The notes beneath the pieces were generated by a model. The model did no database searches. It saw only the letters and a program-made list of their open reading frames with translations, and had not been told where the DNA came from. 62,096 nt of DNA from Nitrosomonas sp. (GTDB lineage: Bacteria; Pseudomonadota; Gammaproteobacteria; Burkholderiales; Nitrosomonadaceae): assembly GCA_021604405.1 (NCBI GenBank), contig BQJA01000007.1, forward strand, positions 1 through 62,096, in the 5' to 3' direction. How positions within the stretch are numbered: position 1 is the first letter of the stretch; every line of letters begins with the position of its first letter. The translations under genes were made by a program, and so were the position numbers. Below are positions 9,298-19,951 of this stretch, one piece after another.

Positions 9298-9789
9298 ATG
9301 GTTGAACTACATACTAATTACGGCGTTATTACTTTTGAACTTGATAATGAGAAAGCGCCAATAACCGTGAAGAATTTTCTTGAATATGTAAATAGCGGCC
9401 ATTATGACAATACGATTTTTCATCGTGTTATCGATGATTTTATGATTCAGGGTGGAGGTTACGAGCCGGGAATGAAACAAAAACCAACGCGCGCGCCAAT
9501 TGAAAATGAAGCCGCCAATGGCCTCAAGAATGATGCGTATTCCATCGCGATGGCACGCACATCTGATGTACATTCTGCAACGGCACAATTTTTCATCAAT
9601 GTCGCCAGCAATGGATTTCTGAATTACAGTGCCTCGACGACACAGGGTTTTGGCTATTGTGTTTTTGGCAAAGTCGTTGACGGGCGAGAGGTTGTTGATA
9701 AAATCAGAAAAGTCAAAACTGGCGATAGGAACGGCCACCAGAATGTTCCATTGGAAGATGTTGTTATCCAGAAAGCGGTTGTTGTATAA
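9298..9789 (+). CDS. ppiB: Cytoplasmic peptidyl-prolyl cis-trans isomerase (cyclophilin)
   Basis: A 163-residue cyclophilin without signal peptide. It carries the active-site arginine in [13 protein letters not shown] and the [12 protein letters not shown] and [13 protein letters not shown] segments, and closely matches the upstream PpiA along its length. AAGGATAA lies just upstream of the ATG. A strong intrinsic terminator follows within about 15 bases, so ppiA-ppiB form a two-gene unit. Confidence 0.95.
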   Translation: MVELHTNYGVITFELDNEKAPITVKNFLEYVNSGHYDNTIFHRVIDDFMIQGGGYEPGMKQKPTRAPIENEAANGLKNDAYSIAMARTSDVHSATAQFFINVASNGFLNYSASTTQGFGYCVFGKVVDGREVVDKIRKVKTGDRNGHQNVPLEDVVIQKAVVV

Positions 9790-9801
9790 CAACCTGGATT
9801 T

Positions 9802-9843
9802 CATTAGTCAGTCAGTTTCGCGGCTGACTAATGGCTGTTTTTT
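9802..9843 (+). terminator. Intrinsic terminator after ppiB
   Basis: A perfect 10-bp stem (CATTAGTCAG at 9802-9811 pairs with CTGACTAATG at 9824-9833) encloses a 12-nt loop. It is followed by GCTG and six Ts (9838-9843). Confidence 0.9.
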
Positions 9844-9876
9844 AGACCTAAGTTGAAATGACAATGTGAAGTGAAA

Positions 9877-11052
9877 CTATGATAAGCCCCTTGCTAAATC
9901 GGCTTTAATGTCACGCGTTGATTCCAGTCCAGTTGCAATGCGCAATAAGCCTTCCGTTATGCCTGCCGCATCACGTGCTTCTTGAGTGATACGACCATGA
10001 GTCGTGGTTGCGGGATGTGTCAATGTACTTTTTGCGTCGCCCAGATTAGCCGTAATTGATATTAATTGTGTGGAATCTATAACCCGCCATGCAGCCGATC
10101 TGCCTCCCTTGACTTCAAACGTTACGATGCCACCGCCGGTTTTTTGCTGACGTTTAGCAAGTTCATACTGTGGATGCGACGGCAAACCAGGATAAAATAC
10201 ACGAGATACGTTTGGCTGCGCTTCCAGCCAGCGTGCAATTTCCATTGCGTGTGCCGCGTGAGCATCCATTCTTATTTTTAGCGTTTCAATACCTTTCAGA
10301 ATTATCCAAGCATTAAAAGCACTCAATGTTGGTCCGGCCGTTCGCAAGAAACCAAACACACCACCTTCCATTAATAAGTCTCGAGGGCCCAGTACAGCGC
10401 CACCCAGCACCCTTCCCTGTCCATCAAGATACTTAGTCGCGGAATGGATAACGATGTCAGCACCAAACTCAAGTGGTCTTTGTAATACCGGCGTGCAAAA
10501 ACAATTGTCGACGACGAGCCAAGCGCCCGCTTTCTTCGCGAGTGCAGATAATGTTGTTATATCAGAAACCTCAGTCAATGGGTTTGACGGTGTTTCCAAA
10601 AACAGCAGTTTTGTATTTGGCCTGATTGCAGCATCCCATTCGGACGCTTCGGTTGCTGATACAAAAGTTGTCTCAATCTGGAAGCGCTTGAGAATATTGT
10701 TAAATAGGTTAACAGTAGCACCGAACAAGCTGCGCGAGGCAATAATATGATCGCCAGCCGAAAGTAACCCCATCACGCACGAAAGAATTGCTGACATGCC
10801 AGAGGAAGTTGCTATACAGGTTTCGGCGCCTTCCATTGCCGCAAGTCTTTCTTCCAGGGCTGTTACCGTGGGGTTGGTAAACCGCGCATAAATATTGCCG
10901 GGCTCTTCCCCAGAGAATCGTGCAGCAGCCTGTGCAGCGCTGTCAAATACAAAGCTCGAGGTAAGGTACAACGCCTCGGAATGTTCATTAAACGGACTAC
11001 GGTGAATTCCCGTTCGTAGCGCCAATGTTTCTAATTCAAGATCGTCAGACAC
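9877..11052 (-). CDS. metZ: O-succinylhomoserine sulfhydrylase
   Basis: PLP enzyme that makes homocysteine from O-succinylhomoserine and sulfide in methionine synthesis. It is a 391-residue Cys/Met-metabolism enzyme with the substrate segment YARFTNPT, the strand VVDNCFCTPVLQ and the PLP lysine K207 in IHSATKYLDGQGR. The position directly after purF is the usual metZ context in pseudomonads and betaproteobacteria. That favours MetZ over cystathionine gamma-synthase or beta-lyase, which share the fold. Confidence 0.9.
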   Translation of the reverse strand: MSDDLELETLALRTGIHRSPFNEHSEALYLTSSFVFDSAAQAAARFSGEEPGNIYARFTNPTVTALEERLAAMEGAETCIATSSGMSAILSCVMGLLSAGDHIIASRSLFGATVNLFNNILKRFQIETTFVSATEASEWDAAIRPNTKLLFLETPSNPLTEVSDITTLSALAKKAGAWLVVDNCFCTPVLQRPLEFGADIVIHSATKYLDGQGRVLGGAVLGPRDLLMEGGVFGFLRTAGPTLSAFNAWIILKGIETLKIRMDAHAAHAMEIARWLEAQPNVSRVFYPGLPSHPQYELAKRQQKTGGGIVTFEVKGGRSAAWRVIDSTQLISITANLGDAKSTLTHPATTTHGRITQEARDAAGITEGLLRIATGLESTRDIKADLARGLS

Positions 11053-11175
11053 GGCAATCCTTGTTTATAAATTCTATTGGTATTTTCTATTAAAATAAAT
11101 ACCGGCCTAAAATACCAGGATGTAAATGCAAGAATCCCATTTCTGATTATGCAAAGTATACAGATTGAAAAGTAT

Positions 11176-12696
11176 TCAATCCGCTATCGCAAAACTTAAA
11201 TCCAATTGCGTACTCCCGTTCCGGCCCACCTTTATCGTGCCAGCGTTACGTTGTGACTCGATGGCATTCAAGTAATCTGATGTTATATTACCTGATATAT
11301 AGTTCCCGTCAAAACAGGAAGTTTCAAAGTTTTTAACGCAAGGATTCACTTTGGATACATCATGCTTCAAAGAATCAAGATCTTGAAAAACCAAGTAATC
11401 TGCGCCAATTTCTCGGCAAATTTGCTCTTCATCGCGGTCAGTTGCAATCAGTTCCTGACGCGTTGGCATATCAATGCCATAGACATTTGCATATCTGACA
11501 GGCGGGGCTGCCGATGCAAAATAAATTTTGTTAGCACCTGCGTCTCGTGCCATTTGGACAATTTCCCGGCTGGTTGTGCCCCGTACAATTGAATCATCAA
11601 CCAGCATGACATTTTTGCCGCGAAACTCGACACTCATTGCATTCAGCTTCTGGCGAACGGATTTTCTTCGTTGTTGTTGGCCAGGCATAATGAATGTGCG
11701 GCCAACATAGCGATTTTTTACAAAACCCTCACGAAAATTTATGCCGAGACAATTTGCCAGTTGCAAAGCGCTCGGACGGCTGGAATCTGGAATGGGTATC
11801 ACGACATCAATATCAAGGTGCTGCATGTTTTTGGTGATTTTCCCAGCCAGACTCTCGCCCATATTAAGCCGGGTTTCGTACACTGAAATGCCATCTATCA
11901 TTGAATCAGGTCGGGCAAGGTACACATACTCAAAAATGCAAGGATTTAAAGAAGCATTACTGGCGCACTGTTTGCTGTAAAAATTCCCATCGCCATCAAT
12001 AAATATGGCTTCACCGGGTGCAACATCCCGAATCAGCTTAAAGCCAAGCGTATCCAGCGCGACACTTTCGGATGCAACCAGATACTCGGTTCCCTGATCA
12101 GTTTCCATCGCGCCAAATACCATCGGGCGAATGCCGAAAGGATCGCGAAAAGCTAGTAATCCATAACCAGCGATCATTGCGACCACAGCATACGCACCTT
12201 CACATCGTTGATGCACACCGGAAACTGCTGCAAAGATTGCAGAAGGGTCCAGCTGGTAATTACGGGTGCTTCTCTGTAATTCATGCGCCAAAACATTCAG
12301 CAAAACTTCTGAATCCGAGTTCGTGTTAACATGCCGTAGATCAGCTTGAAATAATTCATGATTTAATTGCGCCGCATTGGTGAGGTTGCCATTGTGCCCT
12401 AATACAATACCGAATGGAGAGTTGACATAAAATGGTTGTGCTTCAGCAGGAGAGCCTACTGAACCAGCGGTAGGATAACGTACATGACCAATTCCCATGT
12501 TCCCTGTTAGTACGCGCATATTGCGGGTGCGGAACACATCACGTATCATCCCGCAACCCTTGTGCATGTGAAATGTATTTTCCTGCGCCGTAACAATTCC
12601 ACCTGCATCTTGTCCACGATGCTGCAGCATCAGCAAGCCATCATAAAGTAATTGATTGGCCGGCGATTTTGCAACAATCCCCAAAATTCCACACAT
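11176..12696 (-). CDS. purF: Amidophosphoribosyltransferase
   Basis: First enzyme of purine synthesis; it converts PRPP and glutamine to phosphoribosylamine. The nucleophile Cys2 follows the initiator Met (MCGILGIVA). The N-terminal glutaminase domain shows HRGQDAGG and GHVRYPT. The C-terminal phosphoribosyltransferase domain has the PRPP loop VMLVDDSIVRGTTS. Length is 506 residues. It lies downstream of cvpA, a widely conserved pair. Confidence 0.96.
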   Translation of the reverse strand: MCGILGIVAKSPANQLLYDGLLMLQHRGQDAGGIVTAQENTFHMHKGCGMIRDVFRTRNMRVLTGNMGIGHVRYPTAGSVGSPAEAQPFYVNSPFGIVLGHNGNLTNAAQLNHELFQADLRHVNTNSDSEVLLNVLAHELQRSTRNYQLDPSAIFAAVSGVHQRCEGAYAVVAMIAGYGLLAFRDPFGIRPMVFGAMETDQGTEYLVASESVALDTLGFKLIRDVAPGEAIFIDGDGNFYSKQCASNASLNPCIFEYVYLARPDSMIDGISVYETRLNMGESLAGKITKNMQHLDIDVVIPIPDSSRPSALQLANCLGINFREGFVKNRYVGRTFIMPGQQQRRKSVRQKLNAMSVEFRGKNVMLVDDSIVRGTTSREIVQMARDAGANKIYFASAAPPVRYANVYGIDMPTRQELIATDRDEEQICREIGADYLVFQDLDSLKHDVSKVNPCVKNFETSCFDGNYISGNITSDYLNAIESQRNAGTIKVGRNGSTQLDLSFAIAD

Positions 12697-12800
12697 ATTT
12701 CTGCTCCGTATTAAATAGCCGGATCAAATAATTAAAATCGAAAATTAACCGTGATGATACATTCAATTCAATCTGGAATTATCACAGGCGCTGATAACGA

Positions 12801-13298
12801 TCAGCTTTCTTCAAAATCAATCCGGCTGGAAATATCTTTTGGCAACCAAGGCATTACCTTTATCGCAAAATTCTCTAGAGGCTGACTCAGTAAAGCCTGT
12901 TGCCAGAACTTTTGTTGTGGCAATGCGGTTAATCCAGCTATTAAAATCAAGACGGTTACAACCAGTAGTCCACGCAAAAAGCCAAAAACTGCACCAAGAA
13001 AACGGTCAATGAAGCCAAGACCGATACTTTTTATCAGCGCTGATAATAATTTCGTAATAAGTACTGCAACGATTAATACCGACAAAAACAGCACAAAAAA
13101 AGCGGCCAGTAATCGTATTGATTCGCCACCAATTTCAGCGGGCAGCATGGGCTCAAAATCCACTGCAAAGGAGCCTGCCACAATAAATGCTACAATCCAC
13201 CCGGCTAATGACAATGATTCCCGTATAAATCCACGTATGATACTCAGCAATACCGATACTAAAAAAATGCCCAGCACGACATAATCAAAGATGGTCAT
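12801..13298 (-). CDS. cvpA: CvpA family membrane protein
   Basis: A 165-residue inner-membrane protein with about four helices, starting MTIFDYVVLGIFLVSVLLSIIRGFIRE, the typical CvpA N-terminus. The family is needed for colicin V production in E. coli and for envelope stress resistance; its molecular role is unsettled. It lies between the SPOR-domain gene and purF, the standard order. Confidence 0.9.
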   Translation of the reverse strand: MTIFDYVVLGIFLVSVLLSIIRGFIRESLSLAGWIVAFIVAGSFAVDFEPMLPAEIGGESIRLLAAFFVLFLSVLIVAVLITKLLSALIKSIGLGFIDRFLGAVFGFLRGLLVVTVLILIAGLTALPQQKFWQQALLSQPLENFAIKVMPWLPKDISSRIDFEES

Positions 13299-13357
13299 TG
13301 GCGAGTGAAGTAACGAAGTCGATATTTTATTGCAAAAATAGAAAAAAAATGGTTACG

Positions 13358-14029
13358 CTATTTGGCCGTTACGACGCCATCAAGACCGAGTTCTCTCAAT
13401 TTAACAAGTTCCTGTTCTGCAGCGCTACGCGTTGTAAAAGGACCAACACGTACACGCATCATCTCTTTGTTGTTGGTCATTAATGTTTCTGTATAGGCAT
13501 TAATTCCCCGGGACACAAGATTCTGCTGTTGATGAATGGCCTTGGAATGATCTGAAAATGCGCCTAGTTGCACGACGAATGTTTTTGCGTTTGAAACCTG
13601 CGCCCGTTCCGTACGAGTAGGCTCTGCATCAATAGAAGCAATATTTTCCTGCGGTTTAACAGGTGGAACAGGAACTGCATACTGCTTCTCCAGCTTTTCC
13701 ACTGGATAAGTTTCCATTTGTGAAGGCACTGCAGATTCAAATGGTAATGGCTCAACGCGTTCATGTACATTTATTTCATCAATTACTTCTTCTGTTGCAT
13801 CCTCATCAACGGGCGATTCTTGGTAAGTCTGTAATGATGGTGCAGGCTCGCTCATCGGTGCCTCAGAAGGAAGCCGAATGGCGATTTCATGCTGCGAGAC
13901 TTCGGGCTCTTCGTCAAATATCAATGGTAAAATAATAATTGCCGCAATCACCAATGCTATTGCACCGACCAAACGTCTCCTGGCACGCTTTCTTAATAGT
14001 AATTCTTCTTCACTGATATTATCTGCCAT
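13358..14029 (-). CDS. dedD: SPOR-domain cell-division protein (DedD-like)
   Basis: One transmembrane helix (about residues 18-40) follows a short basic cytoplasmic N-terminus. A low-complexity periplasmic Pro/Glu linker comes next, then a C-terminal SPOR domain (about 145-223, starting KTFVVQLGAFSD, with VRVGPFTTRSAAEQ). SPOR domains bind septal, stem-peptide-free peptidoglycan. Placement between folC and cvpA matches dedD in gamma- and betaproteobacteria. Confidence 0.85.
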   Translation of the reverse strand: MADNISEEELLLRKRARRRLVGAIALVIAAIIILPLIFDEEPEVSQHEIAIRLPSEAPMSEPAPSLQTYQESPVDEDATEEVIDEINVHERVEPLPFESAVPSQMETYPVEKLEKQYAVPVPPVKPQENIASIDAEPTRTERAQVSNAKTFVVQLGAFSDHSKAIHQQQNLVSRGINAYTETLMTNNKEMMRVRVGPFTTRSAAEQELVKLRELGLDGVVTAK

Positions 14030-14053
14030 TTACAATACCTGATTTGTCCTTGC

Positions 14054-15340
14054 CTATCGATTATTCAATATGGCGCTTACCGTATAAAATGATCCTAGCA
14101 CGCAGATTCTATCATTATTAGTTGCGTGCTCACAGGCATAACTATATGCTGCGACCGGGTCAGAAAATACATGAATTGCATTGCTTACGCCGTTGACACC
14201 CACTTCATTCAATATTTCCAACAATTCTTCAGCTTCTGCGCCACGGGGCGCATGAATCGTTGATATCAGCCATACATCAACACAATGTTTCAATGCTTTT
14301 ACAACACCGGCAATATCCTTATCCTTCAACATCGCAAATACGGCATAAGTATGCTGGTAAGACTGCATGTCATCAAGATTATCAGCCAATACATGCGCCG
14401 CATCAGCATTGTGCGCAACATCCAGTATAGTCAGTGGGTTGCCTGAGAGTATCTGGAATCGACCTGGTAACGATACATCCAAAAGACCATGTCGAATATC
14501 ATTCATGCTAACCGGCAAGTACTCTTCAACAACATCCAGTGCAGCAAGGCATGCGCTGGCATTGTTAAGTTGAATGGAGCCACGCAATGCAGGATAAGGC
14601 AGACAATGCCGTTTGCCTGCAATTCCCCGGAAGTGCCATTGCTTTTGCTCTGTCACGTAGCCGAAATCTTCATCAATCTGCAAAATATTTGCACCGATTT
14701 TCTCTGCTTGTTGATTGATAGTCTCTGGAACGTTGGTTTCTGCACAAATTACGGTCTTTCCTTTTCTAAAGATACCCGCTTTCTCAAAACCAATTGCCTC
14801 ACGTGTGACCCCTAGATAATCCATATGGTCCATACCGATACTGGTTAATATGGCGCAATCGGCATCAAATACGTTTACTGCATCCAGGCGGCCTCCCAGA
14901 CCAACTTCTAGAATTGCGATGTCTACCTTAGCACGTATAAACAATAGCATAGCCGCTAAGGTACCAAATTCAAAATAAGTTAAGGAAACGCCACTATTTT
15001 TCCTGGCTATCTCAATCTTATTAAAAGCTTCGCATAAATCGGTGTCAACGACTTCTTGTTGACCAATTCGGATGCGTTCGTTATACCGAAGAAAGTGAGG
15101 CGATGTATAACAACCAACGTGGAATCCGGCACTGGTTAATATCGCTTCCAGCATTGCGCATACGGATCCTTTTCCATTGGTACCACCCACAACAATAAGT
15201 GGAAACACGGGCATCAACTTCAGTTGATCTCTGACATGACTGACACGCTCCAAACTTAGTTCAATGGATGTCGGATGAATCTGTTCAATATAAGTCAGCC
15301 ATTCAACCAGTGTCTGGGGCTTTGAACGATGAGGTGTCAT
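14054..15340 (-). CDS. folC: Bifunctional folylpolyglutamate synthase/dihydrofolate synthase
   Basis: Adds glutamate to dihydropteroate and to folates. It has the P-loop VVGGTNGKGSV, then AILEVGLGGRLDAVNVFD and the Mur-ligase-type C-terminal domain with LDVAHNADA. The start at ATG 15340 (MTPHRSKPQTLVEWL) matches family N-termini and gives 428 residues. A further in-frame extension to 15454 would run into accD and looks non-coding. The gene follows accD with a gap of 34 bases. Confidence 0.94.
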   Translation of the reverse strand: MTPHRSKPQTLVEWLTYIEQIHPTSIELSLERVSHVRDQLKLMPVFPLIVVGGTNGKGSVCAMLEAILTSAGFHVGCYTSPHFLRYNERIRIGQQEVVDTDLCEAFNKIEIARKNSGVSLTYFEFGTLAAMLLFIRAKVDIAILEVGLGGRLDAVNVFDADCAILTSIGMDHMDYLGVTREAIGFEKAGIFRKGKTVICAETNVPETINQQAEKIGANILQIDEDFGYVTEQKQWHFRGIAGKRHCLPYPALRGSIQLNNASACLAALDVVEEYLPVSMNDIRHGLLDVSLPGRFQILSGNPLTILDVAHNADAAHVLADNLDDMQSYQHTYAVFAMLKDKDIAGVVKALKHCVDVWLISTIHAPRGAEAEELLEILNEVGVNGVSNAIHVFSDPVAAYSYACEHATNNDRICVLGSFYTVSAILNNR

Positions 15341-15374
15341 TCGCTCCAAAAATAAAACGAAGCAGCGCTTGAAA

Positions 15375-16244
15375 TCAAGATGCCGGGGCCGGTACGCGCA
15401 TGAGCAACGTGCAAAGATTGCCAATTTTGTCCCGTATCTGCCGGCGATCAACAATCATATCAACTGCGCCATGCTCCAATAAAAATTCTGCGCGCTGGAA
15501 TCCATCTGGCAATTTTTGACGGACAGTTTGCGCAATGACCCGCGGACCGGCAAAACCTATGAGGGCGCCGGGCTCTGCGATCACAACATCGCCGATAAAT
15601 GCGAAACTGGCAGATACACCGCCCATCGTGGGATCGGTCAATACTGAGATAAAAGGTAGCTTTTCTTTACTCAGACGGGTCAAGGCCGCCGATGTTTTAG
15701 CCATTTGCATCAGTGAAAACAAGCCTTCTTGCATTCGTGCACCGCCGCTGGCGGAAAAGCAAATGAATGGTAAATGCTTGTCAAGACATACCTGTATTCC
15801 GCGAACAAAACGTTCGCCTACAACTGATCCCATCGAACCGCCCATGAAACCAAACTCAAAGACGGCAACAACAACCGGGACTGTTTTGACGCTACCCTGC
15901 ATGACCACCAGCGCATCATCTTCACTTGAATTTTCCTTTGCCTGCGACAGCCGGTCAACGTACCGCTTGCTATCTTTAAATTTCAGGGGGTCCAGTGCAA
16001 TCACTTCTGCGCCAATCTCCTGACGTCCTTCGACATCGAGCAAATGATCAAGGCGTTCCCGTGCTGAAACACGATTGTGATAGCCGCACCTGGGACAAAC
16101 ATTTATGTTTTTCACAAGATCAGTGTAGTAAAGCACAGCCTCGCAATCACTACATTTACTCCACAGCCCTTCCGGAACAATTTTCTTTTCGCCGCTTTCT
16201 TTACGATTGATTTTAGGCGGAATAATTTTCTCAAACCAGCTCAT
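15375..16244 (-). CDS. accD: Acetyl-CoA carboxylase carboxyltransferase beta subunit
   Basis: With AccA, it transfers carboxyl from biotin to acetyl-CoA to give malonyl-CoA. The N-terminal zinc ribbon is complete (C31, C34, C50, C53). The crotonase-like core contains the oxyanion segment [11 protein letters not shown] and the stretch [13 protein letters not shown]. Length is 289 residues. It sits between trpA and folC, the standard order. Confidence 0.96.
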   Translation of the reverse strand: MSWFEKIIPPKINRKESGEKKIVPEGLWSKCSDCEAVLYYTDLVKNINVCPRCGYHNRVSARERLDHLLDVEGRQEIGAEVIALDPLKFKDSKRYVDRLSQAKENSSEDDALVVMQGSVKTVPVVVAVFEFGFMGGSMGSVVGERFVRGIQVCLDKHLPFICFSASGGARMQEGLFSLMQMAKTSAALTRLSKEKLPFISVLTDPTMGGVSASFAFIGDVVIAEPGALIGFAGPRVIAQTVRQKLPDGFQRAEFLLEHGAVDMIVDRRQIRDKIGNLCTLLMRVPAPAS

Positions 16245-16259
16245 TGACTTAGCATCCTA

Positions 16260-17081
16260 TCATCGGCATGACGCGCTACCATGACTTTCATCGATGGCAT
16301 TGCGGAGCGATTTTAACAAATTTCCAACATTCGCCAGTACTTCTGTTTTTGGCGATTTTTCAATTTCTTCAATAATGCGACTTCCGACTACCACTGCATC
16401 CGCTAATACCGACACCGCTTTCGCAGTCGCACCGTCACGAATACCAAAACCGACGCCGATGGGAATAGAAATAAACGAACGCAATTGCGTCAGCATGTTA
16501 GATACTTCGGACAAATCAAGGTGAGATGCGCCTGTCACGCCTTTAAGCGAGACATAGTAAATATAGCCTTGCGCCATTTTTGCCACTTGCTCCATGCGCT
16601 TTGGTGGTGTCGTCGGCGACAGCAGGAAAATAGCATCAATTTCATATCGATTAAGCTGCTTTACCCAGGAAGCGCATTCTTCAGGTGGATAATCCACAAT
16701 TAACACGCCATCCACGTCACATTCTTTCGCTTTTGCTGCAAAATTTTCCTGTCCCATTGCCTCTACCGGATTGGCATATCCCATCAGTACGACTGGCGTA
16801 TTAATATCAGTTTTTCTAAATTCAGCCACCATGTCCATTACATCTCGCAGACCAACATGGTGCTTTAGCGCGCGCTCGGACGAACGCTGGATCGTTGGTC
16901 CATCCGCCATCGGATCGGAGAATGGTACCCCCAGTTCAATAATATCCGCGCCAGCTTTTACCAATTCTCGCATCAAAGGGACGGTCATAGACGGATCAGA
17001 ATCCCCCGCGGTAATAAATGGAATTAACGCTTTTTTATTTTGTGCCTTAAGTGCGGTAAAGGTTGTAGCAATACGATTCAT
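16260..17081 (-). CDS. trpA: Tryptophan synthase alpha chain
   Basis: Cleaves indole-3-glycerol phosphate to indole, which is channelled to TrpB. A TIM-barrel protein with catalytic E49 and D60 (ELGVPFSDPMADGPTIQ). Length is 273 residues. The gap of about 110 bases to trpB contains a small imperfect dyad around TGATATCA but no clear terminator. Confidence 0.96.
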   Translation of the reverse strand: MNRIATTFTALKAQNKKALIPFITAGDSDPSMTVPLMRELVKAGADIIELGVPFSDPMADGPTIQRSSERALKHHVGLRDVMDMVAEFRKTDINTPVVLMGYANPVEAMGQENFAAKAKECDVDGVLIVDYPPEECASWVKQLNRYEIDAIFLLSPTTPPKRMEQVAKMAQGYIYYVSLKGVTGASHLDLSEVSNMLTQLRSFISIPIGVGFGIRDGATAKAVSVLADAVVVGSRIIEEIEKSPKTEVLANVGNLLKSLRNAIDESHGSASCR

Positions 17082-17192
17082 ACAGTTAGTATTAAAGTGA
17101 ACCTGCGATAGCTGATATCAGGCTATTGAATATATACATGCACTGAAAGTTGAAATACGAAATGTTCATACAATTCTAACGGCGGCGGAAAT

Positions 17193-18392
17193 TTATAGCT
17201 TTATGCCGGACATCTCTGCGACAGTCGCCATATCCTTATCACCACGGCCTGAAAGATTGACCAGCAACAATTTGTCCTTATCTAGCGTCTGCGCATGGCG
17301 AGCAGCATAAGCTAATGCATGACTGGATTCCAGCGCTGGCATGATTCCTTCATAACGGCAAAGTGTGTGAAAAGCGTCCAACGCTTCATCATCAGTAACG
17401 GCTGCATATGACGCACGACCAATATCTTTTAGCCAGGCATGTTCCGGCCCAACTCCAGGATAATCTAAGCCGGCAGAAACTGAATGCGTCTCAATAATCT
17501 GACCATTCTCATCCTGAATCAGATAAGTGCGGTTGCCATGCAGTACTCCCGGCCTTCCCTTCATAAGGGTGGCGGCGTGCTGGTCGGTTTCTATGCCTTT
17601 TCCTGCTGCTTCAACACCAATCATGCGCACATTTTCGTCATTAATATAAGGATAAAAGAGACCAATCGCATTTGATCCCCCGCCGACACAAGCAATCAAT
17701 GCATCGGGTTGACGCCCGTATTCGTCCTGCATTTGTTTTTTTGCTTCATTTCCAATCACTGTCTGAAAGTCCCGCACCATCATCGGATACGGATGCGGCC
17801 CCGCTACGGTTCCGATAATATAAAAAGTGTTCTCCACATTGGTAACCCAGTCACGCATGGCTTCATTGAGCGCATCTTTCAGCGTGCGGGAGCCTGATTC
17901 AACGGGCACGACGGTTGCACCCAGCAATTTCATACGGTAGACATTCGTCGCTTGACGCTTTACGTCTTCGGCGCCCATATAAACCACACATTCCATGCCA
18001 TAGCGTGCCGCCACAGTAGCGCTGGCCACACCATGCTGTCCAGCGCCAGTTTCAGCAATAATACGGGATTTGCCCATGCGACGCGCCAGCAGCGCTTGCC
18101 CAACAGTATTATTTACTTTGTGCGCACCGGTGTGATTCAAGTCTTCTCGTTTTAAGAGAATCTGTGCACCACCAAGGTGCGCTGACCAGCGTCTAGCATG
18201 GTAAATTGGACTCGGGCGTCCGACATAATGATTTAGCTCATCGGCAAACTCTGCTTGAAACTTCTCATCATTTTGATAACGCTCATATTGAACACGTAAA
18301 TCGTCGAGTGCTGAGATTAGCGTCTCGGCGACAAATACACCCCCGTAAGGACCAAAATGGCCCTGCTTATCGGGAAGATCATAAGCTTTCAC
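17193..18392 (-). CDS. trpB: Tryptophan synthase beta chain
   Basis: PLP enzyme that condenses indole with serine to tryptophan. The PLP lysine is K92 in HTGAHKVNN, and the phosphate-binding loop is [10 protein letters not shown]. Length is 399 residues. The start overlaps the end of trpF by 14 bases, which indicates coupled translation. Confidence 0.97.
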   Translation of the reverse strand: MKAYDLPDKQGHFGPYGGVFVAETLISALDDLRVQYERYQNDEKFQAEFADELNHYVGRPSPIYHARRWSAHLGGAQILLKREDLNHTGAHKVNNTVGQALLARRMGKSRIIAETGAGQHGVASATVAARYGMECVVYMGAEDVKRQATNVYRMKLLGATVVPVESGSRTLKDALNEAMRDWVTNVENTFYIIGTVAGPHPYPMMVRDFQTVIGNEAKKQMQDEYGRQPDALIACVGGGSNAIGLFYPYINDENVRMIGVEAAGKGIETDQHAATLMKGRPGVLHGNRTYLIQDENGQIIETHSVSAGLDYPGVGPEHAWLKDIGRASYAAVTDDEALDAFHTLCRYEGIMPALESSHALAYAARHAQTLDKDKLLLVNLSGRGDKDMATVAEMSGIKL

Positions 18393-19008
18393 TAGTTCTT
18401 ACTCCTTGCATGAAGGCAGAAATTTTCTGTCTGTCTTTTATACCCTTGGCAGCTTCCACTCCACTCGAAACATCGACCGCCCATGGCCGTGTCTGCTTTA
18501 TGGCCTGCGATATATTATCTGGATTAAGGCCGCCAGAGAGAATTAAAGGCAAAGATAACTTTTGCGGGATCAGTTTCCAATCAAACACATGCCCCGTTCC
18601 ACCGGGCATTCCCGCCGTATAAGTATCCAGTAGCATGCCGCTTGCCTGGTGATAGCGAGATGCGTATTGTATCAAATCCAGGTCTTTCCTAACACGAATC
18701 GCTTTGATATAAGGTAAACAAAATTGCTCGCAAAATTCAGGTGATTCATCGCCATGAAATTGCAATAAACTTAACCCACCTTTCACAGATGTTTCTTCCA
18801 CCCACGCTGGTGTCGGATCAACATAAACACCCACTGTCGTCACAAATGGTGGTAACGCTGAGATAATTTCACGTACCGAATCCGGTGTAATATAACGTGA
18901 ACTCTTGGGCCAGAATACAAAACCAACCGCATGAGCACCCAACCTGGCCGCTGACAATGCATCTTCTGTGCGGGTGATGCCGCATATTTTGACTCGAACT
19001 GGCGTCAT
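18379..19008 (-). CDS. trpF: Phosphoribosylanthranilate isomerase
   Basis: Third step of tryptophan synthesis from anthranilate. The N-terminus VKICGITR carries the general base C9. The general acid lies in LLDTYTAG, and GGTGHVFDW and LSGGLNPDN form the phosphate site. Length is 209 residues. It is the first gene of the trpFBA-accD-folC run. The commonly adjacent truA is not upstream here. Confidence 0.95.
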   Translation of the reverse strand: MTPVRVKICGITRTEDALSAARLGAHAVGFVFWPKSSRYITPDSVREIISALPPFVTTVGVYVDPTPAWVEETSVKGGLSLLQFHGDESPEFCEQFCLPYIKAIRVRKDLDLIQYASRYHQASGMLLDTYTAGMPGGTGHVFDWKLIPQKLSLPLILSGGLNPDNISQAIKQTRPWAVDVSSGVEAAKGIKDRQKISAFMQGVRTSESL

Positions 19009-19484
19009 TTTGCGTTATTAAGGGGGCTGTTCATCCCGCCATTGTAACGCACCAGACTGATTTGGCTGTTTAGTTTGATGGAAATGTGCGCCATTAAATC
19101 AATTGGCCAACTAAGGCCGTACCATCCCCATATTTCCATGGGATATCTTATTTCAGGAAAAAAGCACTGTACCCGCGTCAAAAATGGTCGACGACATAAC
19201 AAGAGGTAGTCCTATCAGGTTAACGATTATAAGCAAGCTGTATCTTAATAGCGGCATTCATTGAGTAATATTATCCGTATCGAGAAACAAACGCGTCCAG
19301 ATAAAACAAGCCTTTTATTAATAGCATGAATTTAATGTTTAGACAGAGTCCGGCAGCTATTTACTAAAAGAAAAAAATATCAGGCTATAAGATTGTTCAC
19401 GACACGTTCCAGGTTCGCGCGATGACAGTACTGTTTTATGATGCAGTCATTCGCAAATAGTTGTTTGAGATAATAATGGAGCGT
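19009..19484. other. Intergenic region between bcp and trpF, no gene supported
   Basis: A 65-codon frame at 19005-19202 (minus) overlaps trpF by ATGA but resembles nothing I recognise and starts with TTG. I see no terminator with a T-run. A trpF promoter must lie here, but I could not place boxes with confidence. Confidence 0.3.
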
Positions 19485-19943
19485 CTATAGCGTTTTCACG
19501 AAATCCAGAACTTCGTCAACATGACCCGGTACTTTTACGCTGCGCCATTCACAGCGCAAAACACCATCAGTGTCGAGTACGAATGTGCTGCGGTCAATTC
19601 CGCGAACTTGCTTGCCGTACATATTTTTCATTTTAATGACGCCAAACAAATTACAAACAGTCTCATCTGTATCACTAAGCAGATCAAATGGAAAGGCCAT
19701 TTTTTCTTTGAATTTTTCATGTGATGCCACGGTATCACGCGATATTCCAACTATAATACAATTATGATTCTGAAACGCCTGGTAATTGTCGCGGAACTGC
19801 TGCCCTTCCGTGGTGCAACCTGGCGTATCATCTTTGGGATAAAAATAAATGACGATATTACTGCCTTTTACCGCGGATAAAATGAAAGTCTTATCCCCGG
19901 TTGAAGGCAGTTTAAAATCAGCTATTGGTTGGTTAAGCATCAT
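19485..19943 (-). CDS. bcp: Thioredoxin-dependent thiol peroxidase (Bcp/PrxQ)
   Basis: Reduces hydrogen peroxide and organic peroxides. The peroxidatic Cys is C43 in DDTPGCTTEG. The position five residues later, where E. coli BCP has its resolving Cys, is Gln. The only other Cys is C62, so resolution must use another route. Length is 152 residues. It lies nine bases after ccmI on the same strand and may be co-transcribed with the ccm operon. Confidence 0.93.
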   Translation of the reverse strand: MMLNQPIADFKLPSTGDKTFILSAVKGSNIVIYFYPKDDTPGCTTEGQQFRDNYQAFQNHNCIIVGISRDTVASHEKFKEKMAFPFDLLSDTDETVCNLFGVIKMKNMYGKQVRGIDRSTFVLDTDGVLRCEWRSVKVPGHVDEVLDFVKTL

Positions 19944-19951
19944 TTTATTAA

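Noticed and set aside
15341..15454. Upstream extension of folC
   Set aside because: It overlaps accD and has no family-like residues; the internal ATG at 15340 matches homologues.
19005..19202. 65-codon minus-strand frame overlapping trpF by ATGA
   Set aside because: TTG start, no ribosome site, no recognisable family; the overlap alone is not enough.
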